Assembly (NCBI RefSeq): GCF_001039355.2
Contig: NW_019775758.1
Coordinates: 823,567-869,122 of the forward strand
Direction: 5' to 3'
From: Lingula anatina
Lineage: Eukaryota; Brachiopoda; Lingulata; Lingulida; Lingulidae
DNA length: 45,556 nucleotides
Below are positions 10,555 through 22,511 of the stretch, piece by piece (position 1 is the first letter of the stretch; each line of letters starts with the position of its first letter). The translations under genes and the position numbers were made by a program. The notes below the pieces were generated by a model. The model had not been told where the DNA came from, ran no database searches, and saw nothing but the letters and a program-made list of their open reading frames with translations.

Positions 10555-12037
10555 GACATCGAAGATTCCTTTTCAGTTCATTTCAGTTCAGTTTAGGACA
10601 GGCACCGTACATTTGATAAAAGAAGTAGGAAGATTTAGAACTAAACGAAATGTGATGCCTACTCTGTGGTAAAAAGACGAGGGAGGAAAAACCTTTCTTA
10701 TTTTCAAATTCAAGTTGCTCATTTTATTAATCAGCAGGACAGCACTTCTACATGTACAACTGTTAAGCATAAGTTATTCTCGAGTTCACTTGCATAAGCT
10801 CTGATAGGGAGCTGGCTACAATCTTTGGTTGGGTTACAAACCATGATTACAACCTTTTTGAGCACGTCACTAGTTAACTTAACTATTTGAACATAAACTA
10901 AAAACTGACGGCTTGGTGCGTTATATGCCTGTCACATACAACAGTACACTGTATAGGCGTATAGACTCCTTTTCCAACAAACCCGCAGGATATGCGCATA
11001 TCTAAGGTGAACAGAGTGAACATATGTTACATTTTTGCATTTTCAGTGAAATCGAAAAGAAGTCTCCTTGCCTGCGTCTTGGTAAGTTGTTATTTCACAT
11101 CTGCCTTTAACCCACGAATAAAGTACGTCACGTGACTTAAAATATCGAATCAAATGATCGAGTTCATTAGTTTATTTGTTAATTACCTATACAATGTACG
11201 TTATACTTTAAACCATTAGACCTTAGCAAATTCTGATTAAACAGGAAGTTTTAACACGCTGTGCTCCATTTTAAGCACCATATCGTGAACCGTTGACGTT
11301 TATGACTTACAAATCGGGTTTTGAAGGTTTTATTTTTAAAAATTTTCAGCAACTGTCGTAGATGCACGTGGTAAAATCCACCCGAAAGGTTAAAATCTCG
11401 AAAACGGCCGTATTGGTTTCTCAGGGGTTCTGGATAGGTGTTACCATGACGATACAGATGTGGCTGAAATGTCCAGAAATATGTGTCATATGCACGATGT
11501 GGGCTCCAGTGTTATTTGAACAAAGTGCATTTGACAGTACCCCAGGGGGCCAGTAGCCTCGAGCTCCACTCTCCACCTCCCTCTGTGGTTCAAAGTGTTG
11601 ATTTAAAACTATCCCTCTACAATAAGTATTCAATAGCTGTTACTCTGGGGATGAGTGGAGGGGTCAACAATAAAAAGCGTGTCACAAACTTATGACAAAT
11701 TTTATGTCTCGCGTGAAAGATCTCGATGTGCCATCGGCTATCTGCGTCAGTCTCAAAATGACACGGGTGGCTCTAAGGTATTATTCCATCACATCTTTAT
11801 TGAAGGCATATTCTCTTACACAACCTAGATGCAGTCTTATAAATAAAGATGGCTTTCAAAGACCGACCTAAGTCAGTTTATATTTTAATATTGTGTAAGT
11901 TGGCTATGCTGGGTCCGGGGTTCTGTATTTACCTTTGGGGCACGTACTGTGTATAACTATCTATCAGGCAGCGTGGGTTGCGGAGGCGTTTAGCGATTGC
12001 CATGATTCTGCAACGTGTTCAAGATTCATCCCAGGTC

Positions 12038-12043
12038 TATAAA
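12038..12043 (+). promoter_or_regulatory. TATA-like box in duplication copy A, followed by a possible donor
   Basis: TATAAA is followed about 130 bases later by 'attttg' and GTGAGT at about 12171, which would be a good donor. The layout resembles a promoter with a non-coding first exon. It could be an upstream promoter of protease gene 2, whose ATG also sits just after a splice acceptor, or a chance match. Copy B keeps it at 15293-15298. Confidence 0.25.
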
Positions 12044-12901
12044 CGTAGCTTACTTCAGACGGCTCAGTCATTTGCACGTCGCCGTGAGTTCAACGATCAC
12101 TGAGAACTGCAGAATATCTGAGAAGACGCAGTTTCCTAACCCACCCTAAGTTTGGACAAAATAATTTTGGTGAGTGTGGATTTAGTGAAATTGTTTCATG
12201 TACGTAATGTCTTCACTGTTCTTTTTAAATTTTGCTCGTTCGAAAAGATTTCATGCAAAGTATAGGTTTGTAGTAATTGAGTTGGTAGGCAAAAAATGCA
12301 GTCCTGAACTGAGGAGAATTAGTTAAACTAATTGATAAAACGATCGAAAAATGGGCAATCACTTACGATCAGTCAGTAAGCTATTTTTATTAAGAAAAGG
12401 AGCAATACATCTTCGGCAGCATGTATAACATTGCGCTCTACCATATTTTTTCTCTAGATGTTACAAAATTGGATGAAAGTGTTTCGTCCAATTCTATAAT
12501 AGCTGGACAAGACAAAGAAGACCTATGTTAAAAGGCAGTATAACATAGTGCAAGTTTTATCCATTTAATTCATTTTAGTTAAATAACTTTTAGTTTTAAT
12601 ATGTATTGGCAATGTGCAGCATATATCTTTCTGTTTGTGCCTGTGCATGCATATTTGTAATAATAAATTTATATGTGATAAACTTTTATTAAGGCTTCAA
12701 GGATATTACAAATACGTCTAAAACTCGATTTTTGGTTTTTTATATGTTAGAAATAATCAATATTGGATCTAATACTGAATTAAATTATATTTTTGCAACA
12801 CGGACTAAAAATATACATTTGGACGAGTTTTTCTACCTGCCCTGACTGGTAAGCGTGGCAGCCTTTAGGCTCCGCCTCCGTTGTTAAAGACAGTCTCAGC
12901 N

Positions 12902-13106
<205 letters not shown>

Positions 13107-14038
13107 GACATCGAAGATTCCTTTTCAGTTCATTTCAGTTCAGTTTAGGACAGGCACCGTACTTTTGATAAAAGAAGTAGGAACATTTAGAACTAAACGA
13201 AATGTGATGCCTACTCTGTGGTAAAAAGACGAGGGAGGAAAAACATTTCTTATTTTCAAATTCAAGTTGCTCATTTTATTAATCAGCAGGACAGCACTTC
13301 TACATGTACATGTACAACTGTTAAGCATAAGTTGTTCACGAGTTCACTTGCATAAGCTCTGATAGGGAACTGGCTACAATCTTTGGTTGGGTTACAAATC
13401 ATGGTTACAACCTTTTTGAGCACGTCACTAGTTAACTTAACTATTTTAACATAAACTAAAAACTGACGGCTTGGTGCGTTATATGCCTGTCACATACAAC
13501 AGTACACTGTATAGGCGTATAGACTCCTTTTCCAACAAACCCGCAGGATATGCGCATATCTAAGGTGAACAGAGTGAACATATATATGTTACATTTTTGC
13601 ATTTTCAGTGAAATCGAAAAGAAGTCTCCTTGCCTGCGTCTTGGTAAGTTGTTATTTCACATCTGCCTTTAACCCACGAATAAAGTACGTCACGTGACTT
13701 AAAATATCGAATCAAATGATCGAGCTCATTAGTTTATTTGTTAATTACCTATACAATGTACGTTGTACTTTAAACCATTAGACCTTAGCAAATTCTGATT
13801 AAACAGGAAATTTTAACACGCTGTGCTCCATTTTAAGTACCATATCGTGAACCGTTGACGTTTATGACTTACAAATCGGGTTTTGAAGGTTTTATTTTTA
13901 AAAATTTTCAGCAACTGTCGTAGATGCACGTGGTAAAATTCACCCGAAAGGTTAAAATCTCGAAAACGGCCGTATTGGTTTCTCAGGGGTTCTGGATAGG
14001 TGTTACCATGACGATACAGATGTGGTTGAAATGTCCAG

Positions 14039-14729
14039 GGGCCGGTTTCACAAAGCAGTAGTTAGTTAGCGATCGGTAGTTAGCCTCTCGCTAGTTATAG
14101 TGCCGTTTCACGAAGCAGTCGCTAGTTCTCTCGCTCGTTATTGTCTCGTTGTTGCCTTGGATATTTAACGACTGGTCAGACCAGTCGCTAACTCTAGAGT
14201 TTCATCGTACGCATGCGTAATGAGTGAAATAAAAAGGTTGCTTAGTTACCGTTGTCTGTCGTTTGTCTTTGTATCCAATATGGCGGCTACCTTTCTTGCT
14301 ATCCGTACCGCCAGACGGCAACGTAGACTACGACGTTTTCATGAAAGGCAGAATCTATTATAATATACACACGATGATGCAATTTACGAGAGGTTGCATG
14401 CGCCTAGCTGTGACAAAAAGAGCGGCAAAAAGGTGGTTGAGATCCTTTACGACGACCTCAAAGCAGACGTTCTTATGCATTTCCAGCCACCAAAAATTGG
14501 AGAGTTAGTGCTTTCGTGACACTTTTACGCAAGAGTTCCACTTCCGGCAGACGGTTTCGAGACTACGGTGAGTAACGAGAGAACTAACGACCGAAATTTA
14601 CGACTGAACTTAGCGATGAGTTAACTACTGCTTCGTGAAACACCCCTCGAAAATCGCTAAGTTTGCTCGTTAGCGAGGTAGTTCAGTAGTTAGTTGTTCT
14701 AACTAACTACTGCTTTGTGAAACCGGCCC
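14039..14729. mobile_element. Harbinger-like non-autonomous DNA transposon (MITE), 691 bp
   Basis: The ends are perfect inverted repeats of about 31 bases beginning GGGCCGGTTTCACAAAG. The element is flanked by CAG on both sides (14036-14038 and 14730-14732), while copy A of the duplication has a single, uninterrupted CAG at the matching site. This gives both the exact insertion and a 3-bp target duplication, as expected for PIF/Harbinger. Sub-terminal repeats related to 'tttcacgaagcag' recur inside. An ATGGCGGC start at about 14279 opens a short frame rich in Arg (RTARRQRRLRRFHERQN) that ends quickly. In another frame 'DDAIYERL' follows, which is reminiscent of a Harbinger transposase N-terminus. 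It cannot make a transposase itself. Confidence 0.85.
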
Positions 14730-15292
14730 CAGAAATATGTGTCATATGCACGATGCGGGCTCCAGTGTTATTTGAACAAAGTGCATTTTACAATACCCCA
14801 GGGGGCCAGTAGCCTCGAGCTCCACTCTCCACCTCCCTCTGTGGTTCAGTGTTGATTTAAAACTCTCCCTCTACAATAAGTATTCAATAGCTGTTACTCT
14901 GGGGATGAGTGGAGGGGTCAACAATAAGATAACGTGTCACAAACTTATGACAAATTTTATGTCTCGCGTGAAAGATCTCGATGTGCCATCGGCTATCTGC
15001 GTCAGTCTCAAAATGACACGGGTGGCTCTAAGGTATTATTCCATCACATCTTTATTGAAGGCATATTCTCTTACACAACCTAGATGCAGTCTTATAAATA
15101 AAGATGGCTTTCAAAGACCGACTTAAGTCAGTTTATATTTTAATATTGTGTAAGTTGGCTATGCTGGGTCCAGGGTTCTGTATTTACCTTTGGGGCACGA
15201 ACTGTGTATAACTATCTATCATGCAGCGTGGGTTGCGGAGGCGTTTAGCGATTGCCATGATTCTGCAACGTGTTCAAGATTCATCCCAGGTC

Positions 15293-15298
15293 TATAAA
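15293..15298 (+). promoter_or_regulatory. TATA-like box in duplication copy B
   Basis: This is the copy of the site at 12038-12043, with the same downstream donor-like GTGAGT at about 15425. It is the closer of the two to protease gene 2. Weak support only. Confidence 0.2.
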
Positions 15299-16118
15299 CG
15301 TAGCTTACTTCAGACGGCTCAGTCATTTGCACGTCGCCGTGAGTTCAACGATCACTGAGAACTGCAGAATATCTGAGAAGACGCGGTTTCCTAACCCACC
15401 CTAAGTTTGGACAAAATAATTTTGGTGAGTGTGGATTTAGTGAAATTGTTTCATGTACGTAATGTCTTCACTGTTCTTTTTAAATTTTGCTCGTTCGAAA
15501 AGATTTCATGCAAAGTATAGGTTTGAAGTAATTGAGTTGGTAGGCAAAAAATGCAGCCCTGAACTGAGGAGAATTAGTTAAACTAATTGATAAAACGATC
15601 GAAAAATGGGCAATCACTTACGATCAGTCAGTAAGCTATTTTTATGAAGAAAAGGAGCAATACATCTTCGGCAGCATGTATAACATTGCGCTCTACCATA
15701 TTTTTTCTCTAGCTGTTACAAAATTGGATGAAAGTGTTTCGTCCAATTCTATAATAGCTGGACAAGACAAAGAAGACCCATGTTAAAAGGCAGTATAACA
15801 TAGTGCAGGTTTTATCCATTTAATTCATTTTAGTTAAATAACTTTTAGTTTTAATATGTATTGGTAATGTGCAGCATATATCTTTCTGTTTGTGCCTGTG
15901 CATGCATATTTGTAATAATAAATTTATATGTGATAAACTTTTATTAAGGCTTCAAGGATATTACAAATACGGCTAAAACTCGATTTTTGGTTTTTTATAT
16001 GTTAGAAATAATCAATATTGGATCTAATACTGAATTAAATTATATTTTTGCAACACGGACTAAAAATATACATTTGGACGAGTTTTTCTACCTGTCCTGA
16101 CTGGTAAGCGTGGCAGCC

Positions 16119-17042
16119 ATTAGCCATTAGCACCGTTACTATTGGGGGCGTCTTGGTGTGTAGAGCGGTGTCCACGCACGACGGGAGGCATTGTCCTCTG
16201 CTTGCACCTCAAGTAATTTGCTTTTTGTTTGTTAGCGCTTCCTTAGACACTTCCTAGACAGTGCAGAGACTCCTATTGCGTCAGGCACAATTATGATTAA
16301 TTACGTCAGTTAAACGAGAGTAGGTAGGCCTTCTCAGCTGTCAATCATTTCTCAGGGAAGAGCGGCTTTCGTGGTGCGAATAAGTTTGCGTACAAAAGTA
16401 AGATTTTCTGGCATCTAGATAGAAACACACAACCCAATTTTAACACATAATGGTATATAGACCTTCCCGATCAATAAGATGATAACAGGTAAGGTGGAGG
16501 TGCAATTAATTTGCTAAATTAGCCCAATTACCTAAGCCAAATGGTTTATGAGCGATTTCTCAGCTTTGAAGATTGATAACATAGTCTAAACTTCAATCCC
16601 CATATCCCATTCTTTGATCATATCCCAAATTTGATGTGTCTGTGTTTCAGTATAATATCTAGTCGACTGCGTCTTGGATTTTTGATTGACCTTTTATTTT
16701 TGAAGTTATTAATGCTGAAAGTGGAAGGTCCATATATATTTCGTAAAATTCACGTTTTATCAAAATAAAATCAAAAGTAAAAATAATAAGAGAAAATCCT
16801 GACAGAGTTTACTGGTTTTTGTGCTAACCTTTAGACAGCTATTTCAATCGTATTAATAGGGTTTTTTGTTCAAGAGAAAATCTTGATTAAAAAAATGACA
16901 ATTTTAGCCCCAAAACGCTGATATTACGTCACTCGTGTTACACTGTGACTACAAACTTTGGAAAATTGTTTTGCTTGATAGACCATATCCTTTAGTTAAT
17001 AGGAAATTTAATTAGCTGCATTAGTTTTGGACTTTTTTGTTA
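16119..17042. other. Intergenic stretch without recognisable genes
   Basis: The stretch between the tandem duplication and the reverse transcriptase fragment is AT-rich with no convincing reading frame, repeat or RNA gene. Confidence 0.5.
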
Positions 17043-18555
17043 TAATAATAATATGTGTATTTATTTGCAACTTAAAAAAGTTGGATTTTACAATAAAAAC
17101 AAATAGTAGTGAGATGCACAATCTTAAAATATACTTGTAAGTGTTAAAATGATTCGATACACATTAAAAATTCATAAAAAACTCAGTTTTTAAAATTTGA
17201 TAAAGCCCATGGGATAAAAGTTTTTGACGATCGTACAGTCTTCAATTTTGGCACAGTGTACTTATAAACCCGGCGCAAAGTGTAAGAACTTTCATTTATC
17301 TCTGGTAGCAAATGATGGATTTTGTGTCCTTCAGAGTACATGTTATGCAATAATGTTTTAGATAGTTCATCTCTTCTACAAGCAAGAGTGATAAGTTTAC
17401 ATGTTTCAAGTGCCCCATCGTAGGACAGCTCTGGGAATATAATCTTACATGCTCTAATCTGGATGGATTCAATTTTATCAATTTGTTTCTGTGTAAGACC
17501 TGGGTGCCACACCCGACATGCACATTCTAATGTAGGTCCGATTACTGATGTATAAAAGCTTACAAGTTCATTGGTTGGAATACCCGCTCTTTTCAGAAGC
17601 TTAAGATTGTGTAACCTTTTACTTGCTTTTTTTTACAAATATCACAGATGTGACCTTCCCAGCTCAAATCACTACTGATCCTAACCCCCAAGAAGACAGC
17701 AGACCCCACTCTCTCAATCCTTTGATTATCTACTAGCAAGGGTGTAGTTTTGTGTCCTTTTTTGGAGAAATCAAATATGATCTCTTTGGTCTTGGTAGTA
17801 TTTATTGTTAGTTTATTAGCATGGGACCAGAGAGTAAGTTCTGTTGTTGCATCAGGGAGATTGTCCTGCAGTTTGGTATTCCCGTAACTTAGAATTGTGG
17901 TGTCATCTACATATTTGAATGTGTCACATTTGGTGCTCAGATCGTTAATCATAATGACAAATAAAACTGGACAAAGTTTTGTGCCTTGTGGTACACCAGC
18001 ATTAATGCGTTGCCAGTCTGATTTCACACTACCTATCTTCACACTTTGTTTCCTCTCAGTTAGGAAGCTGTAAATCCAGTTTGAAATAATTCCTGGGATA
18101 CCTAATTCAGACAGTTTTTGATAAAGCAGGGTATGGTCTATTCTATCGAATGCTTTGGTATAATCGACCAAAAGCATTCTGGCATATTGTCCTAGAAATA
18201 AGGTCAATAGCTTCGATCAGTGCGTATGTCGTACAGCTCCCTTTCATGCTGCCGAACTGCCTAAGGTCAATCTTATTGGTCACAATGTCCCAAATCCATT
18301 TAACAATAAAACTCTCCAATAACTTAGAGAGCACCGGGGTTAGAGATATGGGTCTAATGGTCTTTGGAGGAATGCACTTAGGTAGTGGTGACACATATGC
18401 ATGTTTCCAGAGTGGTGGGACATATCCTTCACGAACTGATGAGTTGAATATAGCACATACTGGGGCAGCTAGGTAGGTTGTTAATATCCTAGACCCCTTA
18501 AGAACGCATGTTGCAGAGTATAAGTGTAACTTTTTAGATAAGATTCTATTCATGC
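17043..18555 (-). mobile_element. Decayed non-LTR retrotransposon with reverse transcriptase remnant
   Basis: Three minus-strand frames read in order as one broken reverse transcriptase. The first is 18553 to about 18150 (PPLWKHAYVSPLPK, RPISLTPVLSKLLES). The second is about 18207-17593, with motif A-like LLVDYTKAFDRIDH, AGVPQGTKLCPVLFVIMIND, YVDD, LTINTTKTKEI and FLGVRISSDLSWEGH. The third is 17523-17183 (KIESIQIRACKIIFP, HHLLPEI). Frameshifts lie near 18165 and 17600. The 3' end carries an ATTATTATTA-type tail at about 17043. The frame order and the YVDD box identify a Jockey/CR1-like ORF2. It is 5'-truncated and inactive, and differs from the family found in intron 4 of gene 1. Confidence 0.85.
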
Positions 18556-19792
18556 TGTGTGGTTAATATGTATGTGAATGTTTTCATATCATAAGTTGCT
18601 TGTATAAGGGTACTTCATGTNCTGTTATCAACTTTATGCAAAACGTTATGAATAAGAGAGATATAGAACGCGCTCAGTAAATAACTAAATTTATGGGAAT
18701 ATTGCTAAATCAGACATAGTCTTGGGCCAATAAGCTCCATGAGTACTGTTTGGCCTACCTGAATTATATACAGGTATACTTGTATGACCTGAGTATTCCG
18801 TTAAAACTCCCGCAAGTCAGTAAAAAACGATTTGCAAGCAATGCACAAAGTGCATTGTAAAATATGTTTATGTTACTGGCATATTATTAGTGCGAACATT
18901 CTGATCATCTTGAAAAGGTTCGGAAAATAGCCAGTGTAACCGTTTTATACAGGGGTATATCAACAGAATTTAATAGCACACCAATTCAAACAAAATTTCT
19001 CTATACCAGCATCTATATCCATTTATTTTCACTGACTGTAAAAATTTATGTCAACCGTGACGACCCCGTAAGTATTGCTAGTAGGTATAACCCATATGCT
19101 CACAAACTCGTTCATAATTAAACCATTTGTAAGATTACATGCACTTATACCCCTCCACAAATAGAATGTTTTCAATAAAATAGCAAGCAACGGTGTTTTC
19201 AAGAACTTTATTAAAAAATAAAAAAGGATATTTTTCCATCAATTCACATTTCCTTCTCATTTCTCGTTAGATGTATTATCCCTAGTTTTAACATAAGAAG
19301 TACATCTTCTGGTGGTTACGTTAATATTTGATGGATACTAAATATGAAATTATTATATAGATCGCACGTTTTTGCTCTGTGATACTAGTAAAACGCGCCA
19401 TGCCTCGATAGCGGGTCTTCTCTATCCTTCCTGTCACGCATGCGCCTCAACCTTCGCCCTTCTGGCTTCACTTCTCGTAAATATTCAAAACCCACCCAGG
19501 GCTGCGTTATACTGTATATCCCATAACATGACGGTATGTCTCCGATTTGATTCGTAATCACTCAATTAAAATGAATACTGAATTACATCGACGGAGGTCT
19601 GTTGTCTGTGCCTTTTATTATTATTATTTTTGAGTTTGTTTTTGTATTCAATGTCTTAAATGGGAAAGACGATGTACAAGTTTTTGGACATACACATATA
19701 ACTTTGGGCCATTCTGAAACACGTATAGTAAACCTTTAAATGTTGACCTGGTGGGACGTGGATTTCCAGTGACGCTTATTAACCACCTCTAC
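18556..19792. other. Intergenic stretch without recognisable genes
   Basis: No convincing gene is seen. There is one ambiguous base at 18621. A short palindromic 'cgcatgcg' at about 19437 resembles an NRF1-type site but stands alone. The open frame at 19372-19557 has no recognisable domain. Confidence 0.45.
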
Positions 19793-19794
19793 TA

Positions 19795-20319
19795 CAGACT
19801 TGACATTTAATATGGAATATTTTTTTCGAAATAATTTTTTATCAGTTTTTTCCTATTTTGCGGACTGATAAATGAAAATAAGGATTNGACCGTTCCGTTT
19901 GGCGCTATGATCTGTCTGGTGATGTCTGTCTTTTTCGCGCCATTCTGCCTTAGATTAACAAATTTGTAATGCACTTCTTGACTCATCTTACGCACTGCAA
20001 AACTGGCCGCTTGCATGCAAAATTTCAAATTTTTCTATGCAGTAGTTGCTGAAATATGGATACTTTTTTGACAGAACCAAGCTTTGCCTAAGCCAAGCTT
20101 TGATCAGCCCAAAGGAACACTACCCAATTAAATCACTGCAAATTACATAGTGTAGCAGCGCAACATGCATGAAAGTCAGTTAATTGGTAGTGACACACAT
20201 GACTGCATACTTTTACATTCACAAATCTTATATGAAATCGGAGTTTTTTGAAAAAAGAACGTATTTTTACCCAGGTATACCTTCGAAACTGAAATATTCC
20301 ATATTAAATGTCAAGTCTG
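19795..20319. mobile_element. Tc1/mariner-type MITE, 525 bp
   Basis: Left end CAGACTTGACATTTAATATG and right end CATATTAAATGTCAAGTCTG are perfect inverted repeats, and the match continues through 'gaatatt'. Both ends are flanked by TA, the usual mariner target duplication. The interior holds only a short minus-strand frame with one ambiguous base (19887) and no recognisable transposase catalytic residues. It is therefore a non-autonomous element, lying about 370 bases upstream of the gene 2 ATG. Confidence 0.8.
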
Positions 20320-20693
20320 TAGTTCCTTAAACGATTGAATAAAGTTGATCAGCCATCAAAGAGCTTTAAAGCTTTAAATTGCACCTTCTTCATATCATTG
20401 ATCGTAAATGTGACCTACTTATCTGGCCTACTGATCTGTCCCGTTTATATAGAGCACAGAGAGCAAGCAGGCAAGTCCGTTCATACCCAGTTTATCTTTT
20501 TTTCGGGTAATATCAAACGATGCATTTGGAATTTCTCTAAGTTATACTGGGGGCACATGTACTTTTTGAAAGAATGTGGTGGGATTTATGTCTGCTTTTG
20601 TGGCAAAAAGTTAACTTCAGTTGCAACTTTTAGCATTGGTACATTGTCTCTTATGTTGTTTTCAGGTTATTGCAACATTGAAACTTGAACAGT

Positions 20694-22457
20694 ATGTTCA
20701 GCAGAGTTCCTCTTGCGCTGCTGCTACTGGCAACTGCAGCCAGTGCTGGACCCTCGCGGAATGCAGACCAAACAGGCACAGGCAACAAAAATAACAATCA
20801 ATCACCCGACAGAAATGGAGCTTCTGTGATCGATATACCATTGAACAGTGCACGCAGCGGGGAACCCAAACCAGGTGGCATTTTGTTTTTTTAATCAAGT
20901 TTTCTAACGACAATGTACCTTTTTTGTATATTTAATTTTATTTGTATATTTATTTTTTTCCGACACAATTTCTAACTGTAAATAGATATGAGATTTTTCT
21001 ATATGCGGTGAACTCTGTACTTATCATATACCAGCAGATCTAGAAAAAGGGCTACTATTCCATTCAAACAGGTCCAATAAAATTTGTTATTTTGCTTACT
21101 AACTAACAATTGTGGCATCAGTTCAGTATAACGTAAGGTCCATTTTGCACATCAGGTCAGTAGAATGTAAGACCCTGTTGTCTGCATGCGCAATGGTCAT
21201 TAGGCTGAAAATACTTAATTTTTAGTACAAACGTTATTAATTAATTTGACCCTGCTTGTAATGATAGTGTATTAACAACGCTGACCAGGAGTACTGTTTC
21301 CATTTTTAGGGCGGTACATCGTCACTTTCCGACCGGGCGTCTCTCCGTTCAACGGTAAGCATCGTTCCTTCACCCTGTGTTTCAAATGTCACCGTAGACT
21401 ACCTGTAATTGTCTTTGTTGGTTTGTTAATAAAGGCAACAAAGACTCTTAACATAAATCAACTTAATTGAAGAGTGGTTGTGAAAGTATTATCATATGAT
21501 ATTCTTGGTCATTTTGGTCATACATGTAGCGGTAGTTTAAGGGTGAAAGTGATATTTTCGGTTTTTGGAAGTTTCTCTACTACATGGACTTGTAACAGAA
21601 TATTTCAACGACAAATGAGAGCTTCCCATGAGAACTAAAATCACCCCAAAAATCGAGTCTTAAGATGGCATAAAAACTGTTGGACCCGATCGTTCTTCTT
21701 ACCTTTGTCAATCAATTACTACTAGTTAGTACACCAAGTGTGACGGTTACGGATTTATTAGCATCCTCGACAATTTTAAGAATTATTGAAAAATGGTCGA
21801 AAAAGACTCCAGGCATTTCGACTGCATCTTGCATAATTATTGTCCCATCTGCTATCGCTATGTTCAACTGCGCGGTCCTTATATCCTAAAACTAATAAAT
21901 TGACACATAAATCAAAAATGAAAAAAAAAGGTCAAATTAACTGATATAATGTTACTAGCTGATACCCGTCACATCAATCATTGAACCATGATAAAAGATG
22001 TGTATAGACGATTTATAGAATCGTCAATGTGTTCTGGGACAGGCGCCTGCGGAGTGGAGTGCGCTTGTCACCGGTCTTTGGATTCTCCACTTTTGTTGGA
22101 TGGCCGCATAAAGTGATGACGTCATAGCACAATTACACAAAACAATTGCACATCTAATGCAATATGGGAGTTTGAAAATGAAAGCTCATGATGATATCAA
22201 AACAATAAATATTTATGTTTAAAGTGTTTAACATCAATAAATACAGTTTGGTATAATAAACAATAAATACAGTTTGATGTAATTTATAAATGATGCTAAA
22301 TGTTCTATATTGGTCATTGTGATCTTTTATTTGTTTGTGACGTGCATTTTCAACCAAAATCCGGTAAAAAAACAATAAAAATAAAAAAAACAACCTCCCT
22401 ACCCTGCCTTCAGGTGCAAAAAGTGTTATCAGAAATCATTTTATATTATTACATATT

Positions 22458-22511
<54 letters not shown>

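Larger units (their letters stand above)
10224..12863. repeat. Tandem duplication, copy A
   Basis: Copy A starts in a CT/CA microsatellite block and ends at 'taagcgtggcagcc'. After the microsatellite, nearly every base from 'tcatgacatcgaagattcc' (about 10551) onward recurs in copy B from about 13104, with only scattered substitutions and small indels (such as one extra 'tacatg'). The copies are therefore a recent duplication. No protein-coding gene is supported inside; the open frames at 11362-11695 have no recognisable domain. Confidence 0.9.

Noticed and set aside
10162-10672. Long Leu/Ser/His/Thr-rich frames
   Set aside because: They are translations of CT and CA dinucleotide repeats; the same holds for 12881-13108.
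14263-14508. 81-aa frame inside the Harbinger MITE
   Set aside because: The plausible transposase-like fragments lie in other frames; this frame has no recognisable domain.
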